Positions 10,787-22,408 of a stretch of DNA of 64,000 nt are shown here, piece after piece (the first letter of the stretch is position 1; each line of letters opens with the position of its first letter). This DNA comes from Coix lacryma-jobi var. lacryma-jobi. Taxonomy: Eukaryota; Streptophyta; Magnoliopsida; Poales; Poaceae. The notes under the pieces are model-generated. The model did not search any database and was not told where the DNA came from. It saw only the letters and a program-made list of their open reading frames with translations. The translations under genes were made by a program, and so were the position numbers. The DNA lies in assembly GCA_009763385.1 (NCBI GenBank), contig CM019827.1:109829204-109893203 (forward strand). Reading direction: 5' to 3'.

Positions 10787-11150
10787 CGGAGACAAGACGA
10801 GACCCCAAGGAGGAAAGAAACAGCGAGACTAACCATGAACCTGTTGCGCCCAGCACCGTTGATGGTTCCCACCACAGCGCCCAGCACCGTCGCGCCGGCG
10901 CCATAGGAGCAAAGAAGAAGAACTCCTAGTGGCGGGCGACGTCGTCGGTGCTGCTCCTCCAGCACGCCAAGCTCGTCGTCAGGGGCTCTTGCCAATGCTT
11001 CTTGCGGCGGCGGCGGCGGCCGCATCTTGCCGCCCGAATCAGAGGTCACGTTCGTCTCGTCCTCGCGCTAAGGGGAAGGGCGGCCGGCCAAGAGACGAGC
11101 AATGGAAACGTGCTTCGGCCGGGGAGGAGAGGAGCAATGCTGAATGCTGA

Positions 11151-11382
11151 GGCCATGTTTAGATCCCAAAACTTTACAAGATTCTCCATCACATCGAATC
11201 TTTAAACACATGCATGGAGTATTAAATGTAGGTAAAAAAAATAACTAATAGCACAGTTTGTCTGTAAATGTCGAAACGAATCTTTTGAGTCTACTTGGTC
11301 CATATTTGGACAAAGTTTGTCAAATAACAACGAAAGTGCTACAGGAACTTTACACCCAAATTCCTACCAACTAAACACCCCC
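11151..11382. mobile_element. GGCC-TGTTTAG-type MITE
   Basis: Left end GGCCATGTTTAGATCCC, right end CTAAACACCCC, about 230 bp. The body has the words ACATGCATGGAGTATTAAAT, GAAACGAATCTTTTGAGTC and CAACGAAAGTGCTACAG, shared with the copies at 11655, 13234, 41498 and 41910. This is an abundant grass MITE family; superfamily (PIF/Harbinger-like) is inferred from the ends only. Confidence 0.65.
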
Positions 11383-11654
11383 TCAGTGCTGGATGCTGGG
11401 GGAGAGAAAAGGGAAAGCAAGGAAAAGTGGGAGACCGACCGAGGCAGGGTGGGGATGGACTGCTGCTTTGCTCGGTACCTCTTCCTTTGTCCTTTGATTT
11501 TTTTTAAAAAAAATTTGTCTCTACTCTACAGTACGTGACAAAAGACCATGCACTTTTGCAAACTCTCTGCTTCAATTTTGAGGGCCAAGCAAGGAATCCC
11601 CCTGGTTGAACAACTATTTGTTTGTAAATAAGCAGTTACATAAAAACATATTAA

Positions 11655-11903
11655 GGCCTTGTTTAGATTGGTAAAGTGAGATTTTTTTTCTCAAACTGTA
11701 GCATTTTCGTTGTTATATATTTGACAAAAATTGTCGAAATATGGACCAAGTAGACTCAAAAGATCCGTCTCGACATGTACAAACTAAAAATATAATTAGT
11801 TATTTATTTTACCAACATTTAATACTCTATACATGCGTCCAAATATTGTTGTGATGAAAAGAGTGAAAAAAAAGTTGATAGTTTGAAGGCATCTAAACAA
11901 GGC
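11655..11903. mobile_element. GGCCTTGTTTAG-type MITE, opposite orientation
   Basis: Terminal inverted repeats GCCTTGTTTAGAT and ATCTAAACAAGGC, about 249 bp. The body is the reverse complement of the MITE at 11151, for example GACCAAGTAGACTCAAAAG. Confidence 0.75.
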
Positions 11904-12149
11904 ATGTATATCTATATATTATTATAATAGTTGGAACGAATACATACAACACAAGCTGCAGCATATGCTAGTTAAAAAGTAAAAAGAAAAAGGAAACAGG
12001 TGGGGGGCGCATTTGATGGTGAGGTAGCAAATTGGAGTGCCTCTTGTCACAGACAGTTGTTTTGTTTTTCTTTTTGGCGCCGATATGATTTGGAGTCAAG
12101 TTATTGAAATGTACAGTAAAGCACAACTTTTATTTGTAACAATGTACTA

Positions 12150-12407
12150 CTCCCTCCGTCCCAAGATATAAGACGCGATTTGACTCGGTGCTGTCTCCAA
12201 GAATCAATTTTGACCTATAATTTCTCTCATAATATATAATTTATAGAAATAAAAGTTTGATCATTAGAAAGTATTTCTAAATATAAATATAATGCAACTA
12301 CTTTTATAGTATAAACTTTTTATATGATTAGAATAATTGTTAGTCAAAGATAACAAAAGTTTGAATTTTAAAATACGTGCGTGCCTTATATCTTGGGACG
12401 GAGGGAG
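12150..12407. mobile_element. Stowaway-like MITE, complete
   Basis: 258 bp with inverted ends CTCCCTCCGTCCCAAGATAT and ATATCTTGGGACGGAGGGAG, flanked by TA on both sides (12148-12149 and 12408-12409). These are the hallmarks of Tc1/mariner-derived Stowaway MITEs. Confidence 0.9.
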
Positions 12408-12409
12408 TA

Positions 12410-12864
12410 CTTACTGTACTCCTATATTCAAGCATGTACTAGTAGGAGTACGTATATTGAAGCATGTAGATCGAAGTAGTAGGTAGTAGTACGTGTACTC
12501 CTACAGTATACTACTATTCAAGAAAAGAAAAAAATTGAAAGTAGGGAAAAAAAAAAAGGTGCAATGATGCGTGGCGCTGCTGCTAGCTGCTGCTGGTCGT
12601 GCGTGCTCCGGCCGGCGTCCTCTTTGTCCGTGCACCGGCCGGCCCGGGCCTTGAATGCTGTGGAGCTCTTTGTGATCTTGTGCATGCATGCACATGCACA
12701 TGCACCTTGTCCTCCCATCGAATGCGAATGGACGAGTCAAACAACGGTTCAGTAGTACTGTGGTTCAGCTCTGGGTTGTCTGTTTGCCTGCCTGCGCTGC
12801 CAACGTCGTCAGCACTTGGCAGCGGGGCAGTAGTAGCGAGGCAGCGGCAGCACTTGTGCGCAGG

Positions 12865-12897
<33 letters not shown>

Positions 12898-13233
12898 TCT
12901 CAACGCGTCTCTAGCTAGGGCTACGGCTGCTGCGTGCTAGTCCTACGTGCTACGTACTGTACGGCTGTTGGCATAGCCTCACTGCGCTTTGTTTACATCA
13001 ATGAGCTACAACGATGGTTAGGCCATCACCAGGTTCCAGGGGCCAGGGGGCATTTGATTTGAAATCGTCCTGATCGATCTTGCCGGCGGCTTGGCCGGGT
13101 CGGGAGACAGACAATGCGATGGCAACATGGCACTAGTGTACTACAGTATAGTATAGGCATGCCATGCCATGCCATGCATAGGAACCGGTCCGGTCGCCCG
13201 GCGTTGCATGCGTCGCCGCGGCAGTATGGTTAC
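12410..13233. other. Mixed sequence with simple repeats, no gene seen
   Basis: Contains GTACT/AGTA-rich sequence (12410-12520), an (ATCC)n microsatellite at 12866-12897, and (CCATG)n at about 13157-13178. Short frames here are not convincing as genes. Confidence 0.5.
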
Positions 13234-13462
13234 GCCTTGTTCAGTTCGCGAAATATGTTGCGAAAAGTTACTGTAGCACTTTCGTTGTTATTTGACAAAC
13301 TTTGTCCAAATATGACCCAACTAGACTCAAAAGATTCGTCTCGACATGAGCAGACTAAAAGTACAATTAGTTATTTTTTTTACCTACATTTAATGCTTCA
13401 TGTATGCGTCTAAAACGAGTACTGCGCAAAATATATTGGGTCTTTTTGCGAACTGAACGTGG
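13234..13462. mobile_element. GCCTTGTTCAGTTCGC-type MITE
   Basis: Inverted ends GCCTTGTTCAGTTCGCGAAA and TTTGCGAACTGAACGTGGC, about 229 bp. The body matches the MITE at 11655 (CTAGACTCAAAAGATTCGTC). Confidence 0.75.
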
Positions 13463-13854
13463 CCTTACTAGTCGATAGGTTGAGTGTTGGAGTAGCACAG
13501 AAGTTGAGTGATAGGATTGGCGAATCAAAATCAGATCAACCCCGCAGTACCCCTACTCCTAGCTCTCTCTGACCACCTATGCCAATGCCTCATCAGGGAG
13601 AGACCTCTGCCTCCTTCAAGGCTGGCTAATTTTTATTTTTTATTTTTTTTTTAAAGCTGGCTGGCCACCCTTTCCATGCATGAGACCCCGTAGTACTGTA
13701 GGTGTGTACTCAAGTCACATACGGAGTACTGCCCGTAGTATTGACCAACAACGAACGGGCCACAAGTGATGAGCGACCGAGTTCACACTCCGATACACAT
13801 GTTTAGTATGGAGTAGGAGCACAATACAAAAAAAAAAAAAAAAAAACCTGAATT

Positions 13855-14340
13855 CTAGGCCATGATGTTTAGCTCCAAACAGACAAAAACAATATCTCCT
13901 GTCATATTTTGAAACTGTAAAGTACTATAAATATAGACTACAAAAAATTAACTGATTACAAAGTCTACATGTAATATGCGAGACGAATCGTATCATGTGC
14001 TAATGACAGATTAGTTAGTTAGACTTCAAAAATTTAAATGCAATAATAAATCTAATTCCCTATTCCAAAGCGATGCAAATTTTGGAGTGTTACACTCTGC
14101 CCACATCGGATTTTGCGGCTCCACTTTAGTCTATTAAAAAAATACAATAATTACAAAACATAAACTAGTTTGTCAATCGGGAGCTAATTAATTTGCGGGA
14201 CGAATCTATTAAATCTATTTATGCTATGATTTGACAATATGACGCTACACTAATGATGGATTAATCTGGGAGTACATATATATTAATTTTATAATAGACT
14301 AAATTTTAAACTTCAGTCCCTGCAACCAAACACCCTTGGT
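13855..14340. mobile_element. MITE-like sequence, possibly two nested copies
   Basis: Two AT-rich blocks each contain the motif of reverse orientation GCGRGACGAATC followed by a diverged ATGACAGATTAG/ATGATGGATTAATC. The right end reads CAACCAAACACCC. Exact borders cannot be fixed by eye. Confidence 0.4.
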
Positions 14341-14789
14341 TATACGTAACACTTAATAAACTTTTAATTAGACGTCGTTCACGCCCATCATCAGACGGCC
14401 ATCACCAGGGTCCAGGGTTCAGATCGAGGGGGGGGAGGGGGGAGTGTTTGAAATTGTCATGCATAGGCCCGGTCGGGAGCGAGACAAGCGATGGCAATAT
14501 AATGGCTGCGTAGTCCTATGGCAAGTCGTGCAATATTGGGGTCGCCCGTATCGATCAGCTTGCACGCCTCCACGGTACTGTACGTACACTAGCCGGCACA
14601 GGATTGACGAGTCAAATCAGATCGCTGCCAAGCGTCTCGCCTTCAACATATACGTATTGATCACCGCTCCCTGGCCGCAGCTACTATCTACTACTCGGAG
14701 TCTACTAGCACTACCAGAGAACAGGCCTTTGGACGATTTGCAAAATCAGCATTAGCCACGGAAAAATTTGCGCCCGGGACTAGAAAGTC

Positions 14790-15175
14790 CTTTAGCCCCG
14801 GTTGGTAACACCAACCGGGGCTAAAGCTCCCCAGCCCAACGGCTCAATTGTCAGAGGGGCCTTTAGTCCCGGTTGGTGTTACCAACCGGGGCTAAAGACC
14901 GGCCTTTAGCCCCGGGCCGTAACACCAACCGGGACTAAAGGTTTTGCCCCGGTTGGTGTATGCAGCCGGGGCTAAATGTTGGCATCTTTAGCCCCGGGCC
15001 GTAACACCAACCGGGACTAAAGGTTTTGCCCCGGTTGGTGTATGCAGCCGGGGCTAAATGTTGGCATCTTTAGCCCCGGTTGGTAACACTAAAAGATTTT
15101 GTTCCGGTTGGTGTACCCAGCCGGGGCTAAATGCCAACATTTAGCCCCGGCTGGGAATAAGGACCGGGGCTAAAT
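14790..15175. repeat. Subterminal inverted-repeat array (CCCCGGTTGG type)
   Basis: At least ten copies of TTTAGCCCCGGTTGG or its inverse alternate in both directions, many forming near-perfect hairpins such as the arms around GGTAACACC. A block of about 90 bases (GCCCCGGGCCGTAACACCAA…) is duplicated at 14907 and 14991. Such arrays bind the transposase of CACTA elements. Confidence 0.9.
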
Positions 15176-15179
15176 GTCC

Positions 15180-15195
15180 CTCCCTATATTTGAAA
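15180..15195 (+). promoter_or_regulatory. TATA-like site of the TNP2 gene
   Basis: CCCTATATTTGAA directly follows the last copy of the subterminal array and precedes a CT-rich leader. The same order, array then TATA then CT-rich leader, is seen at 21189-21420. Confidence 0.4.
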
Positions 15196-15689
15196 TGTTC
15201 TTCTACCTCCGGCCGTGCCCGAGCTCCTGTCTTCATTTTTCTTCATTCAGTCACTGCTTGCTCTTGCTTGCTTGTTTGCTCTCTTCTCCTCCGGTGATTT
15301 TTGTTTGTTAACACATCTCCGGCGATTGATTTATTTCATCACATCTACACCGCCATCGACTCGTGGAAAGGTTACTAGCTTAAGTTATTCATTTTTGTAG
15401 CTATTTTGAGTTCATTGACTTGATAGTTCAAATTATTAATCTAAAAACAAAATATGACCGTTTAATTAGTTTATTTAGTCTTTTAGAGAAATGTGACCGG
15501 TTTAGAAAAACAAAATATATAATACTTTAGTTTAGAAAATGTGACCGGTTTAATTAGTTTTTTTTGAAATAGAGATCATTTAAATCATTTGTTTACACAA
15601 AAATTAGAAATATATAATACTTTAGTTTAGAAAATGTGACAGTTTAATTAGTTTTTTTTTTGAGGAATAGAGATCATTTAAATCATTTG

Positions 15690-17000
15690 TTTACGAGATC
15701 GTTTCGCCAAACGAATTCAGTTGTTTCCCAAACACAACACCAACTTTCGCCTCACTTCGGCCCTCTAACATTCCTTTCGTGGGTTCCCGGCCAAACCACA
15801 CTGTGCCCCGCGAACACGTTTTCATGTCTTGGGGGGGGGCTTTTTTCCCCGCGCTTCTTTGGGCGCCCTCTTCCGCGTGCACGGCGTTCACCTCTCGTTG
15901 TTTCCCCACGCCTTCATCCCTTCTCCTCCTGAAACTCTGGGTTCTTTGCCGCCCGGGCCTCCTCCTTGCATCTTCTATTTTCTTGTTTTTATTGGATGTC
16001 ACGTGTTATTACTCTCTAGTCAGTGCACACGTACTTATCGTCCCCCCCGCCCAGGTGTAATTTACCAAAACCAGCTAGGCCGAGTGGCACATAATGTCCT
16101 CAGGGGGGCCGCCAAGGAGGGGGGAATAAAGAGGGAAGAAACGTTTCCTTGGTCTCTTGTTCCGTGCTAAAACCGCCCTATTCCGCCTGTCTGTTTTATT
16201 TCCCTCTGTCTGCATGCTCTAGGAGTGCTTGGCGAGGAGGTGGTAAACTCGTGCGGGGGGAATAACAACGAAGGGGGCATTCCAATCCTACGGTAAAAAA
16301 GGGGGGGGAGGGGGGGAGAAAAAAAAAAAAAAGAAAAAAGAAAAATATCGGCAGGAAGCTCCATAGCCGCTGTTGCGGTGTTGAGGGGTTATGATACGCC
16401 TTCCTCCTCCTCTCTCCCCACATCTCCCCCTTCGCCCATGAAGGGGCTCATTTCCCTCTGCTGCTCTGCATCTAGGACCTACTAGAGGGGGGGTTAGGGG
16501 GAAAGAGAGCGGGGGGGGGGGGTGGGGGGGGTTGGGGGTGGGTAGTACTGTGATTGAAGTGGTGGGTGAGTGAGAAAGATTGGGTGTGGGTGGTGTGGAG
16601 GGTTTATGGGGCCTGTGTTAGGGGAAGAGGAGCTTTGTTTGTTAGTGAGAGTTGTGGTTTGATGGGGGGGCGGAGATTTGGATTGGGGGCCTGTGGGTGA
16701 GTAGGGTTGTAGTGGTGGTTGGGCGGAGCGGTTACGTCAAGGAAAGGACAAGGAATGGTTTGTCTTCTTTTGCCTTCCCTCCTGCTGGATGGATGGGGCA
16801 TATGTAGGGGGGGAGGGCTAGGAGGGTCTGAGGGTATGGGTGTGTGTTGCGTAATATGTTTGGGGGGTAGGTGGTGTTTTGGGTTGTCCCGCTGTGCGGG
16901 GGTTGAATGGTTTCGGATTTTTGGGTTTTCTGCACCTATTTGTTCCTGGTTGTTATAGTTTGTGGTTAGTGTGCTTGCTTTGGTTGTGGCCAAGTGGATT
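15690..17000. other. Homopolymer-rich, strand-biased region, probably poor-quality sequence or a low-complexity leader
   Basis: Runs of 8-13 G occur near 15830, 16300, 16485 and 16510, and a run of 14 A near 16320. From about 16490 to 16960 the plus strand is almost only G and T. No gene or known repeat is visible. It lies between the TATA-like site and the coding part of the TNP2 gene, where an intron or 5' leader is expected. Confidence 0.6.
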
Positions 17001-17148
17001 TTTTGCACTGTTATCTTGATGTAATAATTAATTATTAGACAAGTTCACTGCTACTACTTTTATTGCCCACCAATGATCTTACTAATTTTCATGTCGACAT
17101 TTTATAAATTTTATTTGTTTATAAGAATGAGAGAATCGATATAATTAT

Positions 17149-19179
17149 GTGATATGTCATATAATGCAGACGATGACACGTCACGTGATGTACAATGTCG
17201 ATCGTCGCTCAAAAGAGTTCATTGATGGCGTGCATTATTTTTTAAGAGTGGCCGAGGCAAACAAGCGGAATGGTTTTATGTGCTGCCCATGTGCCCTTTG
17301 TAATAATTCGAAGGAATATTCTAGCTCAAGGAGTCTTCACTCACACTTGTTCAAGTCGGGTTTCATGCCAAACTATAGTTGTTGGACGAAGCATGGAGAA
17401 ACTGGGGTTATGATGGAAGAAGGTGAAGAAGAAGAATTGGACCCTGACGATGACATTATTGCTCAATACGGTGACTTTGGTGATACTGCAATGGAGGAAG
17501 GTGAAGAAGAGGCAAGTGCAGGAGACACAGTCGCTGAAGATGATGCTCTTGGTGATGTCATTCGTGATGCACAAAGAGATTTCAAAAGTGAAAAGGAGAA
17601 GGCTAAGTTTGATTGTATGCTAGAGGATCACAGGAAATTACTATATCCGTCTGCTGCAGATGGACAAAAAAAGTTAGGCACAACACTTGAGTTGCTACAA
17701 TGGAAGGCACAGAATGGTGTATCTGACAAGGCATTTGGACAATTATTGAAGATTATAAAACAAAAGATGCTTCCGAAGCCTAACGAATTACCCGGCACTA
17801 CGTACGAAGCAAAACAAGTGGTCTGTCCTTTGGGTTTAGAAATCCAGAAGATACATGCATGTCCTAATGACTGCATCCTGTACCGTGGCAAGGAATACGA
17901 GAATTTGGATGAATGCCCTGTATGTAACGCGTCACGATATAAGATCAGGCGAGATGACCCTGGCGATGTTGAGGGTGAAGAACGTCCCCGGAAGAAAATC
18001 CCTGCCAAGGTTATGTGGTACGCTCCTATAATACCACGCCTGAAACGTCTGTTCAGAAACAAGGACCATGCAAAGTTGGTGCGATGGCACAAAGAAGACC
18101 GTAAGGTAGACAACATGTTGAGACACCCTGCAGATGGGTCCCAGTGGAGAGCAATAGACAGAGAATTCCCAGAATTTGCAAAAGATGCTAGAAACTTAAG
18201 GTTTGGTTTAAGTACGGACGGGATGAATCCTTTTGGGGAACAGAGCAGTAGTCATAGCACGTGGCCTGTTACTCTATGTATGTACAACCTTCCTTCGTGG
18301 TTATGCTTGAAGCGAAAGTTCATTATGATGCCAGTGCTCATCCAAGGCCCGAGGCAGCCTGGCAACGATATCGATGTCTACCTGAGGCCATTAGTTGAGG
18401 AACTCCTACTTTTATGGAGTAAATCAGGTGTACGTGTGTGGGATGATTACAAACAGGAACACTTTGACCTGCGAGCATTGTTGTTCGTAACAATCAATGA
18501 TTGGCCTGCTCTAAGTAATCTTTCAGGACAGTCAAACAAGGGATATAATGCATGCACACATTGTTTTGATGACATGGATAGTGTATATTTGAAAAAATGT
18601 AGAAAGGTAGTGTATCTTGGGCATCGTCGATTTCTTTCGATGAATCACCAGGTTAGAAAGAAAGGCAAGCATTTTAAAGGTGAGACAGACCACCGGAGCA
18701 AGCCTCGCAACAGAACTGGGGAAGATGTACTTGAGATGATCAAGGATGTGAAAGTAGTCTTTGGAAAGGGGACGGGCAGTGAACCTGTTCCGAAAGACGC
18801 TACGGGACACGCACCCATGTGGAAGAAGAAGTCAATATTTTGGGAGCTACCCTATTGGCATGTACTAGAGGTCCGCCACGCGATCGACGTGATGCACCTG
18901 ACAAAGAATCTTTGTGTCAACCTTCTAGGATTCATGGGTGTGTATGGGAAGTCTAAGGATACACTTGAAGCACGACAAGAGTTGCAGCGCATGAAAGAAC
19001 GAGACAACCTACATCCAGAGAAGACAGATGATGGACGCCATTACTTAAGACCTGCTAGCTACACTCTTAGCAATGAAGAGAAGGAAATCATGTTTGAATG
19101 CCTAAACAGCATCAAGGTCCCATCTGGATTCTCCTCCAATATAAAGGGAATAATAAATATGCAAGAGAAGAAATTCTAA
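17149..19179 (+). CDS. CACTA TNP2 transposase, N-terminal and catalytic part (frameshifted)
   Basis: This 676-codon frame carries a transposase-associated domain at about residues 20-90 (RRSKEFIDGVHYFLRVA, CPCALC, GFMPNYSCWTKHGE), an acidic linker, and the TNP2 domain (Transposase_21) at about 280-560. Conserved pieces include FGLSTDGMNPF, SCHST-like SSSHSTWPV, LSGQSNKGYNACTHC and HAIDVMHLTKNL, of which the aspartates in STDG and DVMH are candidate catalytic residues. It ends early at TAA 19177-19179, where the neighbouring frame takes over with unbroken homology. One base seems to be missing in the A-run near 19170. The exact start is uncertain; a splice acceptor at 17167 (ATGCAG) may be the true exon border. 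Confidence 0.85.
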   Translation: MICHIMQTMTRHVMYNVDRRSKEFIDGVHYFLRVAEANKRNGFMCCPCALCNNSKEYSSSRSLHSHLFKSGFMPNYSCWTKHGETGVMMEEGEEEELDPDDDIIAQYGDFGDTAMEEGEEEASAGDTVAEDDALGDVIRDAQRDFKSEKEKAKFDCMLEDHRKLLYPSAADGQKKLGTTLELLQWKAQNGVSDKAFGQLLKIIKQKMLPKPNELPGTTYEAKQVVCPLGLEIQKIHACPNDCILYRGKEYENLDECPVCNASRYKIRRDDPGDVEGEERPRKKIPAKVMWYAPIIPRLKRLFRNKDHAKLVRWHKEDRKVDNMLRHPADGSQWRAIDREFPEFAKDARNLRFGLSTDGMNPFGEQSSSHSTWPVTLCMYNLPSWLCLKRKFIMMPVLIQGPRQPGNDIDVYLRPLVEELLLLWSKSGVRVWDDYKQEHFDLRALLFVTINDWPALSNLSGQSNKGYNACTHCFDDMDSVYLKKCRKVVYLGHRRFLSMNHQVRKKGKHFKGETDHRSKPRNRTGEDVLEMIKDVKVVFGKGTGSEPVPKDATGHAPMWKKKSIFWELPYWHVLEVRHAIDVMHLTKNLCVNLLGFMGVYGKSKDTLEARQELQRMKERDNLHPEKTDDGRHYLRPASYTLSNEEKEIMFECLNSIKVPSGFSSNIKGIINMQEKKF

Positions 19180-20456
19180 ACTTAAAGTCGCATGACTGCC
19201 ACGTGCTTATGACGCAATTGCTTCCGGTTGCTTTAAGAGGAATTCTACCTCCACATGTGCGTCTTGCCACTGTGAAGCTCTGTGCATTCCTCAATGCAAT
19301 TTCTCAGAAGGCAATTAATCCACTAGAACTGGCTACTCTACAGAATGATGTGGTTCAATGTCTTGTGAGCTTTGAGTTGGTGTTTCCTCCATCCTTCTTT
19401 AATATCATGACACACCTCCTAGTTCACCTGGTCAAGGAGATTCATATTCTCGGTCCTGTGTTCCTACACAACATGTTCCCCTTTGAGAGGTTCATGGGAG
19501 TACTGAAAAAATATGTTCACCAACGTGCTCGGCCAGAAGGAAGCATCGCCAAGGGCTACGGGACAGAGGAGGTCATTGAGTTCTGTGTTGACTTCATTCC
19601 TGACCTTGACCCGATTGGTGTTCCTGAATCGCGGCACGAGGGGAGGCTATGTGGAAAGGGGACACTAGGGAAGAAAACATATATCGGTACGGGGAATGAT
19701 TATTTCAATAAAGCGCACTACACAGTTCTTCAAAACTCAACCGTGGTGGATCCATATATCGATGTACACAAGGAGTTCCTACGATCCCAATTTCCAGAGA
19801 AGAATGAAGTTTGGATAACACGTGAGCACATGAATACTTTTAGCACTTGGTTGCGAAAGGAATGTCTGGGTAATAACAATATTGATGAGCAACTATATTT
19901 GTTGGCTAGGCAACCGTCATGGCACATCCTCACGTACAAAGGGTATGAGATCAATGGAAACACATTTTACACCATGGCCCAAGATCAAAGGAGCACGAAC
20001 CAAAACAGTGGTGTTCGCGTAGATGCCACAGACCCATCTGGGAAGAGGCAAACATATTATGGCCGCATAGAGGAGATTTGGGAACTAGACTACGCACCTA
20101 ATTTTAAAGTCCCTTTGTTTCGATGCCAATGGGTCAAGGCGACCGGAGCCGGAGTAACAGTTGACAAGGAGTATGAGATGACATCAGTGGACCTCAACAA
20201 TATTGGGTACAAAGATGAACCATTTGTCCTTGCCACGGATGTGAGGGCTACAAAACTAAAAAGAGGGAAAAATGATAACAACTCGATCGTCAATGAGCCA
20301 AAGCGCCACATAGTTCTTTCAGGGAAAAGAAACATTGTCGGAATTGAGGACAAGTCAGACATGTCAGGTGATTATGAAAGAGATGACCGAATTCCACCAT
20401 TCAAAGTGAACAAAGACCCAAGCATTTTATTAAACAATGAGAAACCCCATGGTTAA
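19174..20456 (+). CDS. CACTA TNP2 transposase, C-terminal part (second frame)
   Basis: Continuation of the preceding gene in another frame, starting at LNLKSHDCHVLMTQLLP. It holds the DUF4218 region (LPPHVRLATVKLCAF, FPPSFFNIMTHLLVHL, RARPEGSIAKGYGTEEV) and the DUF4216 region (NQNSGVRVDATDPSGK, YYGRIEEIWELDY, VPLFRCQWV). It ends at TAA 20454-20456. No further break is seen, so a single-base change would account for the whole defect. Without that repair the protein lacks its last 400 residues, and this copy would depend on another element for movement. Confidence 0.85.
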
Positions 20457-21188
20457 GGAATGATCATAACCAAGGGACATATGTCAAGAGAAGGTTCGCA
20501 GTTGTGCCCACTAAATAGTGGGTTGTAAAGATATTATGTAATAATTAATTAATTAAGACTTCATTTATTGATAATGAATTTATATATATATTTAGTAGTG
20601 ATCATTGATTATGTGCTCCTCTTGATGTGAATCATCAAAATACATATAAGAAGATACTAAAATTTAACATTTTCTTCTGTAAAATAAAGCAAAAAGAATC
20701 TCATACTAATTTTTAAAAGAAAGTATATCAAATATTTAATTTTCTGTTCAGTTAGAAAGATTTAAGATATATTCAAAAGAAAACTAAATTTAAAAATCTA
20801 AAACTAGTCCATCTGTCGCGTAGAACGAAATTGGGCAATGATTTTTTAGGTTATAAACAAAAGATTAACGTCCAAATGATGTGAAAATAATTTTTTTTAT
20901 TGAAAGCCAACAATTTTTTAAATTTAAATTGAATATTATATTTTTGCATTAACAAAATATGAATGGTTATTTACATTTATATTCGTTATTATAAAAAAGA
21001 AAACAATTTATGCTACCAAATTTTCTACTATACAATAAGGTCCAAGGAAATATAACTGTTATTTTAAAGTAATTTTATGTCTACTGTTCAATTTACTATG
21101 CAATTAACAAGAATTACAATATATTTATATTGTGAAAACTCAATACAAAACCCAAATACTGAAAACCCAAAACTGTGGCGGGAAAGGA
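20457..21188. other. AT-rich spacer, nothing recognised
   Basis: Region between the TNP2 gene and the second repeat array. It contains only AT-rich sequence without a long frame. Probably 3' UTR and internal spacer of the element. Confidence 0.5.
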
Positions 21189-21355
21189 CCCTTAGTTCCG
21201 GGCCGTCTTACGCACCGGGACTAAAGGACTCTTTGGTCCCGATGCGTAAGACGGCCCGGGACTAAAGCTCCAAGCCTTTAGTCCCAGGCCGTCTTACGCA
21301 CTAGGACTAAAGACCCTTTAGTCCCGGTGCATAGGACGGCCCAGGACTAAAGGCC
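21189..21355. repeat. Second inverted-repeat array (CGGGCCGTCTTACGCA type)
   Basis: Four to five copies of CTTTAGTCCCGGTGCRTAAGA-like units alternate with their inverse. They share the CTTTAGTCCCGG core with the array at 14790 but have a different spacer. It stands upstream of the second gene rather than at an element end. Confidence 0.85.
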
Positions 21356-21361
21356 CCTCCG

Positions 21362-21372
21362 GGTATATAGGG
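21362..21372 (+). promoter_or_regulatory. TATA box after the second array
   Basis: GGTATATAGGGC lies just after the last array unit, followed by a CT- and GC-rich leader (21380-21770). It could drive the gene at 22757. Confidence 0.45.
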
Positions 21373-21841
21373 CACAGTGCCTCTCAACCTCCCCAGATCG
21401 ACACTCAGACTTCACTGCCGCCTCCGTCCTCTCCCTCGTCGTCTGCCGTGCTGCGGCACCACCTCGTCCTCGTCCTTGCCGTCATCCACGCCCTCACCGT
21501 CGTCCTCTCCCTCGCGCGCCGGCCGTCCTCGCCGTCCGCGTCGTCCTCGCCGTCTGCGTCGTCCTCGAGTGCGCTTGCCGGCTGGCCCGGCCAGCCTCAC
21601 CGCGCCTTACGTCGTCTCTGGAGCGCCCGGGATCCTTCCCGCGTGCGCCGCCGTCCTTCGTGCTCGTCGTCGCCGCCGCCGTCCTTCGTCCTCGCCGTCG
21701 TTGCCGCCACCGCCGCCGTGCCTGCTGTGTGCCGCCACCGGGGAAGCACCGCCGCCGTGTCTGCTGTGTGCGTGCGTGTGGTGTGTGTGGTGTGTGTTTA
21801 TATGAGTGTAAAAAATAAAGAAATGATCACATGCGATATAT

Positions 21842-22140
21842 AAAATGAATATAAATAGATATATATTTATAGAAAAAGGAAAATGATATATATTATAGAT
21901 AATGTATATGAATAGATATATATTTATAGATAATGAATATAAATAGATATATATTTATAGAAAAAGGAAAATCTTATATATTTATAGAAATATATATTAT
22001 TTTCTATTTAACTTTTCATTTCTTTTTTTATAGAAATAGATATATACATATAATGTATATGAATAGATATATTTATAGAAAAAGGACAATCATATATATG
22101 TTTTTTAACCTAACAAATATATGTTTACACATGTAGATAA
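21842..22140. repeat. AT-rich degenerate tandem repeat
   Basis: The unit AATAGATATATATTTATAGA occurs five times with AAAAAGGAAAAT or GATAATG(A/T)ATAT spacers. Copies are close to identical in places, so the expansion is recent. Confidence 0.75.
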
Positions 22141-22408
22141 AAAGTGACAGGCCGCGTCGACCTGTAATCCTGGTGACCGCTTCACCGACCTCGTCTGTCG
22201 TCCACTGTCATCCGCACCGTCGTCATCCTCGCTGCTGTCCGCCGTCGTTCTCATCCACGTGTGTAAATCACGTGACAAGGATGTGTTTAAACATGTATTT
22301 ATTACTCTTAGAAATATGTGTTCGTAGAAAATCATGTGTCATGTTTGAATGCCATAGAAAATCACTGGATATGTTTAAACATGTATTTACACTTAGAAAT
22401 ATTTTACG

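Noticed and set aside
10605..10790. CRISPR-like array because of regularly spaced repeats
   Set aside because: There are no unique spacers, and the DNA is plant nuclear; it is a minisatellite.
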